From Nannochloropsis salina CCMP1776 (taxonomy: Eukaryota; Sar; Eustigmatophyceae; Eustigmatales; Monodopsidaceae): a stretch of DNA of 64,000 nucleotides. The notes under the pieces were generated by a model. The model saw only the letters and a list, made by a program, of their open reading frames with translations, ran no database searches and had not been told where the DNA came from. Of the stretch, positions 44,583 to 55,838 are shown piece after piece. Location: positions 130,976 to 194,975 of the forward strand of contig SDOX01000158.1 in assembly GCA_004565275.1 (NCBI GenBank), given 5' to 3'. The position numbers and the translations under genes are program-made. Position 1 is the stretch's first letter; the number at the start of each line of letters is the position of its first letter.

Positions 44583-45941
44583 TTAAACATTTTTGGCAAT
44601 ACCAGGGGCGATGTGGGCGTTCAGGGTATCAAGCATACCCCGTATGCCGCCCTTCTTGGACGTGTTCCTGCTAGTGCCTTTGCTGTAGGAGCCCGAATCA
44701 GACATGGAAAGGGAGCGTGTCGAAGAGTAGTCCGAATAGTACATGGCGTCTGCGGCAGAGCGGAGATGGTGGGAGGGGCGGAGGAATGATTTGAATATGT
44801 TATGCTCATCGAGAGGCCGCAAACAACGCGGACACGTACCACTTGAAGAACTCGAATATTGGGGGGAAGACGTCATAGAGGGCAGAACGTTGTCGTTCAC
44901 AGAGAGTGAGACGAAGATCGCAAAGGGCACGAACCAGACCAGAAGGAAGAAGATAGCCTGGGCAAAAGTGTTTTCATAAGGTGAGCTTGGGAAGTATGCG
45001 ATTATGGTTCGTTAACGACTGCCAACCCTTCCTTGAACAAGCGAGTATATGGATGGTAAGAAAAAGTGCATACACTTTTAAGCGCGCTTCACCCCGACCA
45101 AATGCTGCGCACAAGCAGCCCGGACAGGGAAGTATAGGTCTCAGCTCTATATAACAAGTCCCAACCGCTACCGGCTTCTCTCTACTACCCATGAATTTCT
45201 GCAACGGGGTAGCAGTTCTCGTCATCTCCATCCTTTGTCGATTCCTTTAAACCTCAACCCGTTTACGTACAATGCTTGTTAGGGCACTCGGGACGATGGA
45301 AGGACGCCCGTGAAGGTACTGAAACCAGATGTAATGATCGGCACAGAGTGCGACAAGGCCCAACAAAAACTTATAACTGATGATATCTACCTTCGGAAAA
45401 TCCATCAACAGCCAGGCATAAGCCCCATGGCATGCAATACCGCCCAAAAGGACCAGGAGTGGGAAGGATTCGAAATAGAGGAGGACATGGAAACCGACGA
45501 CGGCGGAGATTGACCACATGATCATCCGCTTGGTGGCCGACGCGTATTCCTCCGCGAGTTCTGCAGCGTAGTACAGTCCGCATGCTGATCATTGAAATTA
45601 CATAAGATTTCAGAGTGAGTGGTGACATGGTGAAGTTGATAGCATCCGCCCATGCCAGGTGAAAACGGGTGGGATAAGTCGTGGGGACGGGAACAATGTT
45701 TTTAATACGGACAAAAACTGGTTTCTAAGCATCAAAAATTGAAAAAATCGACCTTTAGTAATAATTGACAGTCCTATGGACACTTCACACGTTTGTTGCT
45801 GCAAATAGACACCGCCCTGTGTTGGCCCGCATCGAACAAACGCTTGCTCGAGCTTGAACTTCACTTACCGATGCAAATGGTCTGAAAGAGGATGGCCATG
45901 TAACCCGCGATGTACCCAACGGCGGCAAGAACATACCCCAT
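44583..45941 (-). CDS. TEX261/SVP26 family COPII cargo adaptor
   Basis: Three exons on the minus strand: 45941-45869, 45584-45271 and 44957-44583, with donors GTAAGT and GTACGT and acceptors ATCAG and GCCCAG; phases 1 and 0; 253 residues. Exon 1 gives the first helix (GYVLAAVGYIAGYMAILFQT), exon 2 ACGLYYAAELAEEYASATKR and three further helices, exon 3 LLVWFVPFAIFVSLSVNDN. This follows TEX261/SVP26 along its whole length (AGLYYLAELIEEYTVATSR; IIPFAFFVSLSAGENVLPS). The C-terminal tail of about 85 residues is Ser-rich and longer than in animals. These ER-Golgi proteins select glycosyltransferases and other membrane cargo for COPII vesicles. Assignment firm. Confidence 0.9.
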
Positions 45942-46365
45942 ATTTCTCTAGCAGCAAAGGAGGATAAATGTGTGCGAAGGCTGTCTGTGCGTGAAAGCAA
46001 TGAGTCCCGGAAGAAAGATACAGCGTGAAACGTGCTGGGAGCAGTCGTAACGTCTCGGGTTTAGGGGTTGCCCAGCGTCCAGCAAAGCGCGGTCCAACAG
46101 TTGCAGTCAAGTAGAAGTGCGCCACTACTTTACCAAATTCATTGCAGTCAAAATATATGGGTCGAAAGACGTGAGGACATCGGCCCGATCTTATAAACTG
46201 CTCCGTGCGACGTTCTTGACCAAGAGTTAGCCCGGGGCATCTCTTCTCGTTGGGGGTGAAACGACTCACGAGAGAACCACGCACCTGCCACCCGCGTTGC
46301 AAACTGCGTAAACTGGATACCACGGTCACACTCACGTCCTCTTCTTGCCAATTTCCAAGGTGTAT
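45942..46365. promoter_or_regulatory. Divergent promoter region
   Basis: 424 bases between the ATGs of the TEX261/SVP26 gene and the CCDC137-like gene: the shortest of the five head-to-head intervals. No clear motif by eye. Confidence 0.5.
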
Positions 46366-47660
46366 ATGGGTCGGGTGAGAAGATACAAGAAATTGAAGGC
46401 TTGTGACCCATGCGCGCGGGGGCAAGCGCCTCGAGAGGAGGATGCGAAGTACGATTTGCCGCCAGCGGGTCTCGACTCCGATGAGGAAAAGGGTACGTCT
46501 CTAGAATAGTGGGGAAGTTCAGAAGTGTTTTATTTCAAGAGAGGGATACATTCGCTGTCTGCATCCGTGGGGGGGGTTTGCGAGCGAAACAATTCTTCTA
46601 TCTATTTAAATTTACATGATCAATATTTTAGCTCATCATGCAATGATTAACGACACATTCCATTGGCTCGATGTCATATTTGCGACTCTCAGGCTTGATA
46701 ATCTATGAAGTTAGATTTTTTGCTAGCATCATACACGTATCTTCTGATTATTAGAGCCAGCTTGCCTATCAAAAGGACATAAATCACATCTTACTCGCTA
46801 TCACACATTAGCTTGCTAGTATGCCGTTCATATTTTTCTTTGCCTCATCCATCGCCAACCTAGGTGGGGGCAAAAAGAGACGAAGACAAGAGCGGCAATG
46901 GGCTCAAGATGCTCTACGGGACGACGAGTACATCGAAATGCTTGAAAACGAGGCCACGAGGAAAAGAAAGAAGCAACTGCCAGAAATCAGCATCCAGCCC
47001 CGGCAGCCGAACGAGGTAGGTTCAGGATGAGAACTTGTAAAAAAGCCTTCTTTGGAGGCAGTTCATTTTACTTTTTATCCCTCACCTTACCAGAGCATGA
47101 AGGCATTCCAACACCGGGTTCGCCAAGACTCGAAAGCCCTCCTTCGAGAGAGCAATATGGCCAACAGCACCACCAAGGCTCGCCGTCGCGAGTATTTGAG
47201 GATAAGGAAAGCGAACAAGAAACGCAAAGCCCAGGGCCTGCCTCCTTTGCCTCACCGCTCGAGGGGCCAGGAGGAATGCGACGGACGAGAGCATCAAGGA
47301 GGCTTGATGGACCCCGCGCCCTCCTTCGCGGCCGCCGAGACCGTGCCGTTCGGACAGACCAATGCCGCGCCTCCCGATCTCCGCCTGCCCCGCTTGCCGG
47401 ACAAGCTCAAGGCTGGGGCGAGACCAATCGACGGGCGCCACGGTCAAGCCCCGCAGAGACCCGGCGGGAGGAGACAGGAACAGAAGGCAAAAGAGAGCGG
47501 AGAGAAGGAGGGGCCAGTTGCCAAGGCGGCCGCCGCACGCGCCAAGCAATCTCCCGCTGAGAAGGCGGATTGGGCCAAGCTGAGGGAAGAGGCGCAGCAG
47601 GCTTACCGCGCCATGAAGGAGGGCAAGCAACAACAAGAGCTTACTTCAAAATTTGTGTGA
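46366..47660 (+). CDS. CCDC137-like nucleolar protein
   Basis: Three exons: 46366-46492, 46864-47015 and 47094-47660 (donors GTACGT and GTAGGT, acceptors CTAG and CCAG, phases 1 and 0), 281 residues. The start is basic (MGRVRRYKKLKACDP). Exons 2 and 3 give a charged helical core: GGGKKRRRQERQWAQDALRD, ENEATRKRKKQLPEISIQPR, MKAFQHRVRQDSKALLRES and TKARRREYLRIRKANKKRKA. The later FGQTNAAPPDLRLPRLPDKL matches the signature VKFGEVVLQPPELT of the CCDC137 family. Animal CCDC137 is a chromosome-periphery and nucleolar protein; the algal protein is likely nucleolar, with a role near ribosome biogenesis. The C-terminus is Ala/Lys/Glu-rich coiled coil. Confidence 0.78.
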
Positions 47661-48463
47661 AGGCATATGTGAAGGAAAAATTGCCAAAACAAAAAGAAAA
47701 GGGGAGAGGGCCTCGCACGTGAGCATCGCAAAACTTGATTTCTTGTTACTGCCCCTGCGGATTTACTCCCTTTCCTTAGATGCTGTGAGGCCTCGCTGCA
47801 CCATTCACGCCATACAATGACAATGTAACCGGCAGCGGCGCCTTTTCACCCCCGTTCTTTCGATTCCTGGCCGCTCTTCTTCCTGTCGCTTCAAGTGGCA
47901 GTAAAAATGACGACTGCATCCGTCTTCTCGCATCAACTGATTCTCCCATCATCGCAGTAGCTTCTGCCTCCCTCATCATATCCTGTCCCCCCATTTCGAC
48001 CAGAATCCCCCTCTTATTCCTTCTTGGTTGACCATGCATGTGCTGATTCGCCAAAAATGCGTCCTGATCAGAGCTGGGAGCGATTCCACCATTTACTCTA
48101 TCCGTCGTCCTCTCTTTCACAGATCTCCTCATCGATCCTACATTTCTTTCCCATCTATTTTCCGTTCAAAAACCCCTTCGCAAAATTTTTTCTTTGTGTT
48201 ACGCTCATCATGAAAAATATCCCGTCTTGATCTACGACTTCTCTCAGTCTCATGATAGTATTCGGGCTGATGCCTTGTATCCCTCATGCCGCGCTCAAAG
48301 TCCTAGGTCCGTGCTTGCGTGCTTACCCTCCACCGGACATCAACCCTTCCCTATGTACAACAGGCTGAAGGAGTGCCTGGTCAGAATCTCGCCCTGCCTC
48401 CAGTGCCCGGCCCTATCAACTCCCGAAATCAACAAAATTCCCCGCCTCCAACAGCTGGTTCCT
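47661..48463. other. Intergenic between convergent genes, one doubtful frame
   Basis: About 800 bases. A minus frame 47776-48132 starts at an ATG and gives 118 residues (QHMHGQPRRNKRGILVEMGG) without any known domain; it may be chance. No other content. Confidence 0.35.
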
Positions 48464-51400
48464 CTAAGTAGCCTCCCTACCGTTACCATCTTTACTAGCT
48501 TCCCCATCTTTCTCGACCAGGCGCGGTCGATCCGTTAGCACATACCTGTGATGTCGCAGTGTCCGCAGCGTGGCGAAGGGGCCCAGGAATAGCACGCACT
48601 CCCACAGGGCTACCCAGAATAGGAGGAACATCATGTAGCTGAAGACCGCCAATACCCACCAGGAAGGTAGAGCCGACGGACTTTCGTCCCGGCCCCCCAG
48701 CGAAGACGAGGCTGTGGCCGCCGTTCCAACCAGTGCCTGGGCGAGACTGACCACAGCCTCAGTGAGAAGCGCGCCAGCTTGAAGGGTCAGCTGAAAGGGC
48801 GGGAGCTCCTGTAAAGCCACAGAAAGGGTGAAAAAAATCCCCCCGGGGGTAAATGGGAGGCGATAGGGAGGAAAGGGACTGATGGGAGCATGGGTCGGAG
48901 AGGGCCCGCGAGGGCAATACTCGCCCAGCCAGAGGGAGACGCAGTCCTGCCGGTATCCGTCCCAAAAGTTGTTAATATACAGGCGCGTCACTGCGTACAG
49001 GCCATCGAGGAGCATGCCCTTAATCGTTCTGCGCCCCGTCAGGACAAAGTCGGTCTTCAGCGCGGGAGTGCCTGCGTACAAGGTACTGAGCGCGTCGGCA
49101 TTCTCCACCCACAAGGTCGTCAGCTCTCGTTCGAGGGACGCGGGGTCGGGGGCAAGAGCGCCCACCGGGAGTGAGTTGAGAGCGTGGCGCAAAATGCGGC
49201 CAGCCACCATGCTCTGCACCACGTTGGTCCGGTCTAGGTTATCCATACAGTTCGTCCGCACCACCCCCTCTTGCTCCCGCAGGACGATCTCCTCAGCTGA
49301 ACCCTCCTCCCACACCCCCGGCCCGCCTGCTCTCTCTCCTTCGCGCCTCTTCTCCTTGTCCGCGCATTCCCCCTGGCCCACTTGCTTGCCAGCATCATGG
49401 ATTCGCACCATAGTCCACCCCTGGCTGGACAAGAGTGCGTCAATCTGGGCGAGAAGATGCGTCTTGAGCCTCCCCCACTTCTTGTAAGACCCGCACTCCT
49501 TGTGGAAGTCGAACCAGGTCAGACTCACGCGCGGCGTCCCTCCTTTCCCCTTCCGCTCCGAAAACGCTGATGTTCTTCCATCACCTTCTCTGTCAGGCGC
49601 GGGCGTCGAGCGGGACTTGGTCGCCTCCGTTTTCGCTCCTTCCTCTCCCCCTCTTTCCAAGGCCCCTCTCCCCTCCTCTCCAAATTCATCCAAGGGCACG
49701 TAGGCCGCAAATTTCTCCACCTCCTCCTGTAGCCGTCGACCCAGCGCCGCCTGCGCCTTCGAGTGTTTGCTTGATCCTCCGGAGTCGACGAGATTAACGA
49801 GCAGGATGTCCATGTAGTTGGAAGTGAGCTGCTCCAAGTGCGCGGCCGTCACCGACACTTGAAGACCCCCTCTTCCTGAGCCGCCGCCCGAGCCATGACT
49901 GGCCAGGCTCAAGGAGGAAGAGGGCGGCGTGGGCAAGCCGGGCGAGAGACGCACGCATGGCTGCCATTCGAGTGTGGGTTCTTGCGACCAGGTCAAGGGA
50001 ATGGAGCCTCGGACTTGCACATGCGAGAGCAGGAGCGTCCCGGGGCCCTCCCTCTCTCCTCTCGCACCCTCGGGGAGTGCCAGAATGACCTCCGTCTCCA
50101 CGAAATTGGCCACTTCCCCTTCCTTGTTGGCCCCGCGCCGGTAGAAGCGAGTGCCCTGCATCCTGGTGCTGCGGCGACTGAGGAGCGTCAACCTCGCCGC
50201 CTCGCCTGCGCCTTTCCGTGCGCCGTCCAGGGGAATGGAGCGCGAGACTGCGTAGCCACTGATGCATGCAGTGCCCCAGAAGAGACGTGCGGGCCCCAGG
50301 TTGGATAAAAGAAAGCCGTTCCACAGGAAGGGAAGGGAGGTCGAGGGGGAGGGAGATGTCAGGTTCGAGGAGGAGGAGGACGACGAGGAAAAGGAGGAGG
50401 TGGAGGAGGAGGAGGCCGCTCTACTATCTGTCCCTCTCCTAGAGCTGCCATTCTTGGCCATGAGCGCGTATGCAGGGCTGTCCGCGTCGCCCAGCCCCCC
50501 CCCTTCCCTCCCCATGGCCGCCTCCTCCCCCCAAAAGGCGGGGGCCGTCGAGTCGAAGTCCAGCCCGGGGCAACGCCGAACGTTTTTCTGCAAGCTACGA
50601 TGCAAAGGATATCGCGGACTGAAGTATAGAGACCCTGCCACCACCGGCGCCTGCAGCATACGCAGGTACCTCTCCTCGTCGCAGCGTTGCCCGGGGGAGC
50701 TTAGCGCCGGGTGCTGTTGCGGGTGGGGCCCTGTCTGCTGCTTGCGCGAGACGGGGAGCATTCCCATCTTCTGAACTCGATGGATGCTGAAGCTGCTGGT
50801 TTTGTCGGTGAGATTACTACCGCGTGGGGAGGTGCCGACGATTTCGGAGGCCTCGATGACCAGCAGGTATGCCCCCCCCAGGAGGTAGACAAGGCCGAGG
50901 ATGCCCTGGATCTCTCGCTCCTCCTCGCTCCCGACGATGTCTCCGTCCCGCACGGCCGTCTGGAAATCCTTCACTTCCATAGACACGCTGTCGCTCCCAG
51001 CGCCTCGAGTGTCGGGGGGAGGGGAGACAGGATCGCCGTCTGCCTGGGGCCACCGGGATCCATTGCGGGGGGTGGACGGTGGGGCCCTCAGCACCAGGAC
51101 AGGGTCCAGCCCCTGTTGCGTTTTCTGTCATGCAGATGGTAATGTTTGAATATCAAAGTATGCCAAGGATGGGCTTTATCCCGCGAAAGTGCGACACATG
51201 GGTGCACAGCGCCTTCGTGCAGGCAGCACCTTCCATGCGCTTAGGGAGCGTGGGGAAAAAGCTTACCGGAGAGTGAGGACCGCACGGCGCCCGAATAACC
51301 AAATAGTCTGGCTTCACGGTGAGATAAAGGAGGGATGAATGCTTGCGCGTGGTGATCGGGCCTTTTGGAGAGGACAACAAGGATGATCCCGGAGAGGAAG

Positions 51401-51506
51401 AGGAAGGGGGGGGGGCGAGGATGGTCTTGCCCCACATCATGCCACCATTCAGCGGCATTTTGGTCCTCTTCTTCGTCCGGACGCCCACCACACCACCTCC
51501 CGGCAT
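48464..51506 (-). CDS. SAC-domain phosphoinositide phosphatase
   Basis: Two exons: 51506-51267 and 51124-48464 (donor GTAAGC, acceptor GACAG, phase 0), 966 residues. Exon 1 supplies the N-terminal SAC strands (SLLYLTVKPDYLVIRAPCG). The catalytic motif CMDNLDRT (CX5R, in VVRTNCMDNLDRTNVVQS) lies near residue 705; other SAC blocks are LTWFDFHKECGSYKKWGRLK, WVENADALSTLYAGTPALKT, GRRTIKGMLLDGLYAVTRLY and FWDGYRQDCVSLWLGEY. Two C-terminal hydrophobic helices (VLAVFSYMMFLLFWVALWEC) make it Sac1-like: an integral ER/Golgi enzyme that removes phosphate from PI4P and other monophosphates. A Ser-run of about 30 residues (with SSSSTSSFSSSSSSSS) and other Gly/Glu-rich inserts enlarge the SAC domain beyond the usual 600 residues. 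Assignment firm. Confidence 0.92.
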
Positions 51507-52166
51507 TGGCCTCTAGGCTATGACCGCCACGGATGGCTTGCGCTGCAATTGTGTGCGTGCGTGAGAAAGGCAGGTGAGGAGGACATGGAAACAGGGGGAA
51601 AGAATTACTGATCGCTGAGGGCGAGGAAAGACAGCCCTCAATGCATACCACGGTGGAACAGGGCCGAAAAACACGGCCTCGGCAAGACCTCCACGCCAAG
51701 GTGCCCCCTCTTCTACAGGGTCAAAGTAGTATCGAAGAAGCATTCTCCTTGGCCGGAGGCGGGGCGGCGTAGGGTTTGGAGGCGGGGCAAAGATTCCTGG
51801 TGCCGAAGCCTCCTCGCCTCGCGCTCGCCCTCCTTCTAACCTCCCCACTGGGACCAGACCGCTGACTGCCAGACCCGCCCCCTTGAAGGCCCACATGCGT
51901 TGCTATGGACAGACTGCGCCATTAATACCATACCATGGCCATGGTCAGACTGTGACTGTGTCGGACATGCGGAGGGCGATTGGAAAGCGCGACATAATTG
52001 AGAAGAGAGATGTCTGGTAACTGTGAATTTCATACATGTAGAACGGCCATAGACATCAGTAAGTATAAAAATTGACATGTCATCGGCACAATATGTGTAG
52101 GTTGCTCCATTTGGCTCTAACGTTTCTTGCAAGAGCTCGGGTTTTACGTCGAAAGTGGTGCGGGAG
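51507..52166. promoter_or_regulatory. Divergent promoter region
   Basis: 660 bases between the start codons of the SAC phosphatase and the dehydrogenase. No gene is supported. Confidence 0.45.
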
Positions 52167-53276
52167 ATGGCTTCAACCAACAGCGACAACATGCAAAGCA
52201 GTCTGCAGTCACACAATCCGGCCGCATATTTACTCTCTATCAACAAAATTGCAGTCAAAAATTACGAACTACCATCCCCTCTGGGAGAGCACGACGTACG
52301 TATTGCAATAAAGGCCGTCGGCATTTGCGCCTCAGACGTTCACTACCTTCGGAGAGGTCGTATTGCCGACTTTATTGTAAAGGAGCCCATGGTAATAGGC
52401 CACGAGAGCGCAGGAGAGGTGGTGGCTGTGGGAAAGAAAGTCACAAACCTTGTTGTAGGTGACCGGGTGGCAATTGAGCCAGGCATCGCTTGCCAAAGGT
52501 GCCCGCAGTGCAAAACGGGCGCTTACAATTTATGCCCTGACATGCGATTTTTCGCGACCCCTCCGGTGCACGGCTCCCTCGCCCGCTTCGTTCAGCATCC
52601 GGCAAATCTATGCTTTCCTTTGCCTGCCTCCATATCCTACGAGGAGGGCGCCATGTGCGAGCCCTTCGCGGTTGGCGTGTACGCGTGCACCAAAGCCAAG
52701 ATACGCCCGGGCATCCGCCTGCTCATCACCGGAGCAGGCCCAATCGGACTGGTGACCCTCTTGGCAGCCCGTGCTTTTGGAGCCTCCGACATCATTATCA
52801 CCGACGTGGACCGGCGGAGACTCGCCATCGCCGCCGAGATAGCGCCGGGGACACGGACGGTCCTTGTAGAGGGCAAGGCGCCGGCAGAGGTGCTACACAT
52901 GGTCGGAGGCTGCGGGTGCGTGGATGTGACGATGGACTGCGCAGGGTTTGAGGGGACCGTGGAGCTGGCTTTGGAAGCGACGGTCAATGGCGGCAAGATC
53001 CTCTTGATCGGCATGGGATGCAGCACCCGCAGAATGCACATCCCCTTGCTCCCGGCGGCTATCCGGGAAGTCGACCTGCTGGGGAGCTTTCGTTACCGAA
53101 ACGTGTACCCGGCGTGTCTGGCCATGATCGCGTCTGGTAAGGTGGATTTGAAGAGGCTCATTACCCACTACAAAGATTTGTCGGGGCCGGGCTCTTTCAC
53201 AGCCGAATCGGTAACAAGCGGTTTTGCGCTTTCGGAGCAGGGGGGGGAGGTGGTAAAAGTCATGTTCACGCTGTAG
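52167..53276 (+). CDS. Sorbitol/xylitol-type zinc dehydrogenase
   Basis: Single exon, 369 residues from the ATG at 52167 (the open frame starts earlier with GTG). Medium-chain dehydrogenase of the sorbitol (L-iditol 2-) dehydrogenase group: catalytic zinc ligands in GICASDVHY and GHESAGEVV, structural zinc Cys cluster CQRCPQCKTGAYNLC, the diagnostic PDMRFFATPPVHGSLARF, and the NAD-binding GAGPIGLVTLLAARAFGA with Asp in IITDVDRRRLAIA favouring NAD over NADP. It oxidises a polyol such as sorbitol, xylitol or a related sugar alcohol to the ketose in the cytosol (no targeting signal). In eustigmatophytes mannitol is common; the exact polyol cannot be told from sequence. Ends 252 bases from the convergent zinc-finger gene. 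Confidence 0.9.
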   Translation: MASTNSDNMQSSLQSHNPAAYLLSINKIAVKNYELPSPLGEHDVRIAIKAVGICASDVHYLRRGRIADFIVKEPMVIGHESAGEVVAVGKKVTNLVVGDRVAIEPGIACQRCPQCKTGAYNLCPDMRFFATPPVHGSLARFVQHPANLCFPLPASISYEEGAMCEPFAVGVYACTKAKIRPGIRLLITGAGPIGLVTLLAARAFGASDIIITDVDRRRLAIAAEIAPGTRTVLVEGKAPAEVLHMVGGCGCVDVTMDCAGFEGTVELALEATVNGGKILLIGMGCSTRRMHIPLLPAAIREVDLLGSFRYRNVYPACLAMIASGKVDLKRLITHYKDLSGPGSFTAESVTSGFALSEQGGEVVKVMFTL

Positions 53277-53528
53277 GACAGGATTTGATGGGGGCAGGAA
53301 AAAATGGTCGAGGCCCTATCTCACGGTATTTCTTAACGTCTAAGTTTTACGGAAAACATCTTCAATTTATTTATTTGTGCTCTATGTGTGATTTATGTCT
53401 CATCCACCCCAACAAATGCAAAAATATTCCTGCACACACGCCCGCCCTGGTCCTCCTTGCTCAGGCGCCTTCACTGCATCCCTTCGCACAGCCTGCATCT
53501 TCCAAAACCCTTACCGCAGCCACGGCAC

Positions 53529-55838
53529 TCAATTGCAGCACCGGCGCTTGATGAAGTTCTGAGCGTAGGCATGAGCTAATGGTCGCAGGAGGTTCCACAC
53601 CTCCCGCAGACCTTCTCCCTCCTTGTCCCTCCCTTCCCCATTTCCTTCCTCGCTCCCGCGCATTACGCCCTCCTCTTGACCCCGCCCTCCACCTGCAGAG
53701 AGCACCGAGACTTTATCCGTCACGGAGGACGAAAAGCGCCACATGGCCGACCGAAGCAGCTCCTTCACTGCCTCGTCCTCCATCTCCTCGTATCCTTCGC
53801 TGGCCCCCCCTACCCCCCTGGCTCTCATGGCCGCCAAGCGACGTCGATTCTCCGCCGAGAGCCGAAAACGGCACACCTCCTCCACCACCCCACTCACGTG
53901 GAAGTCGATCGCCGACCAGGGGATGTCGCCCTCGTCCCGACCCCCGCCCGAGACCGGACGCAGCCGCCACACAGCCGGCCAGTCCTCCAACGGGGGCGCC
54001 CCCGGGGATCTCAGGACAAGCGATGCTCCAGCGCGCAGCACAGGTGCACTGGGGGAAGCAGGGGGCAATGGCGCCGCTTGCTCCCCAGCTATGAGCCCGA
54101 GCGACGGCAGCCACGCCCGTGGCACTGGCTGTCCCTGCGCGTGCGCCTGCCAGATGAGCCACCGCAACCAGGGCCGGGGGGAGTCCAGGTACTCGGCCAG
54201 CTTCCGAGGACCCAGATAGTCGAGCGGCGCCAAGGCCATGGCCTGGCAAGAGACCAGACCCGACGGGTCCTGGTGGAGAGGCGGAGTCGGGGGAGGACGC
54301 CAGCCGGGGAGGGGCACGACCTCGAGACACGGGGGATGCACCAACCTCTCTAGCTCCGGCGCCCGGCCGCCACCCGCCCCCTCTGCGCCCCTCCCTGCCC
54401 CTTCTTCCCCTTTGCCTGCCTCCTCCGGGTCTCGTAGTCCCAAGCGGAGGCGCCAGAGCTTGCCCAGGCTGCGAAGCATGTGGGCGTCGCAGGGCATCCC
54501 CCCGTGGTATCGCCGGGCTCTCAGGCACCGCAAGAGCGTCAGGCACTCAGGAGACAGTCCGTCCTCCGCCCCTTCCTCCAGCCCCATCTCGCCCATGTCC
54601 GACACAGCATCTAGCACCGGGTGATACTCCGAGGGCGAGAAATCCGTGACCCGGGCCGTGGCCACCTCAAAGACCGCCCGGGCCAGCACCTTGCGCAGAG
54701 CCGCGTCCGGCGCGAAGCCTTCTCCTGCCATCATCAGCCAGGTGAAGAGCACCAGGGCGGGCGGATGGCAGGCAGTATCCTCCAGCATGATGATGAGCAT
54801 GCGCCGGTACAGTTCCAAGGGGGCGCGGTGCAGCAACTGGAGGGCGACCCTCGCTGCTGCCTCTCCCCGGGAGCGTCGGACGTTCTTTTGCAGGGCAGAC
54901 TTGAGGACGGGTATGGGGACGTTCGATAGGGGGAGGTGGTGAGATCTGTCGCGTGTCGGTGGGGGAGGATGTATGTTGGTCCGGAGAAGGAGACGAGCCG
55001 TCTTGGAGCCTGGGAGCGCTACTTCACGTTCCCACCACTGCTGGGGCTGCCTATCCGGGGGGCCCCGGAAGCGCGCCCCCTCTTTTGGAAGGTGAAACGG
55101 AAAGGCAGCATGCGGAGCCCATGCCCAATCCAGAGCACCGGTTTCAAGGCACCGAAAGAGCGTGAAGGCCTCTCTTCGGAACTGCGTATGAGCTGCCCGC
55201 CGGAGGACGTGGAAGGCGTTCGCAGCTCCTTTCCCACTTAGGGCTGCTGAATCCGGTATGCGAGCAGCTCTCTCATCTAAGGAAACACCTGGAGAAGGGG
55301 TGACGATGCGAGAAGTCAGCCTCGGGGCTGAGGCGCGGAGGGCGCCTTCTCCCGTTGGCGGGGATTGAAAGGGCAACTGGGAGGGCGAGGGCGATACCAT
55401 CGGCGGCGATGTCGTGAGTTTCGAAGACTCTGCTCCTGCACTGGAAGCAAGTATCCTACAAGCGTGCTCCATGTCCTTATTTTCACAAATTGTGCCCCCC
55501 TGCCCCGCCGCCTGGTCCTCCTCCACCACCACTAGGCGCCGGTTTCGACCCCCGTCGGCCCCGAGAGCCCCCGTGGGACCCCCCTTCCCCTGGCACACGT
55601 CGGCGTGGGACTGCATCGTCAACGGAAATCCGTGGCCACATAGTGGGCAGGTGTAAAAAGCAGACCCATCAGCCGATCGTAATGCCGCAGCGGCGTCAGC
55701 TTTAGCCATCGCCTTCGTCGAACACGAGGTCCGGCGCGCAGTGGCCCACGCGAGCAAAGTGGTCTTCTGCATGGAGCCTGGCGCCATTCTATCCGCTTGC
55801 AGGCTGCCTTTGAGGGATCGTTTTCTCGATGATGACAT
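53529..55838 (-). CDS. Zinc-finger protein with a conserved helical core, unknown function
   Basis: Single exon, 769 residues, ATG at 55838. Near residues 62-82 lies a C2HC finger (FYTCPLCGHGFPLTMQSHAD followed by VC), of the UBZ4/Rad18 style that often binds ubiquitin. The middle is a helical region: VPIPVLKSALQKNVRRSRGE, RVALQLLHRAPLELYRRMLI, IMLEDTACHPPALVLFTWLM, and later RAVFEVATARVTDF. The C-terminal block reads IDFHVSGVVEEVCRFRLSAE and AMWRFSSSVTDK, ending LRPLAHAYAQNFIKRR. Gly/Glu-rich spacers separate the blocks. The core (LQK..RR......A..LL.....EL.RR..I..LED) recalls a family seen in other algae and protists whose function I do not know. The finger suggests a DNA-repair or ubiquitin link, which is inference only. 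Confidence 0.7.
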   Translation of the reverse strand: MSSSRKRSLKGSLQADRMAPGSMQKTTLLAWATARRTSCSTKAMAKADAAAALRSADGSAFYTCPLCGHGFPLTMQSHADVCQGKGGPTGALGADGGRNRRLVVVEEDQAAGQGGTICENKDMEHACRILASSAGAESSKLTTSPPMVSPSPSQLPFQSPPTGEGALRASAPRLTSRIVTPSPGVSLDERAARIPDSAALSGKGAANAFHVLRRAAHTQFRREAFTLFRCLETGALDWAWAPHAAFPFHLPKEGARFRGPPDRQPQQWWEREVALPGSKTARLLLRTNIHPPPPTRDRSHHLPLSNVPIPVLKSALQKNVRRSRGEAAARVALQLLHRAPLELYRRMLIIMLEDTACHPPALVLFTWLMMAGEGFAPDAALRKVLARAVFEVATARVTDFSPSEYHPVLDAVSDMGEMGLEEGAEDGLSPECLTLLRCLRARRYHGGMPCDAHMLRSLGKLWRLRLGLRDPEEAGKGEEGAGRGAEGAGGGRAPELERLVHPPCLEVVPLPGWRPPPTPPLHQDPSGLVSCQAMALAPLDYLGPRKLAEYLDSPRPWLRWLIWQAHAQGQPVPRAWLPSLGLIAGEQAAPLPPASPSAPVLRAGASLVLRSPGAPPLEDWPAVWRLRPVSGGGRDEGDIPWSAIDFHVSGVVEEVCRFRLSAENRRRLAAMRARGVGGASEGYEEMEDEAVKELLRSAMWRFSSSVTDKVSVLSAGGGRGQEEGVMRGSEEGNGEGRDKEGEGLREVWNLLRPLAHAYAQNFIKRRCCN

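Noticed and set aside
47776-48132. A 118-residue minus frame with ATG in the interval between CCDC137-like and SAC genes
   Set aside because: No domain, uneven composition, and it lies in the 3' flanks of two convergent genes; kept only as a remark.
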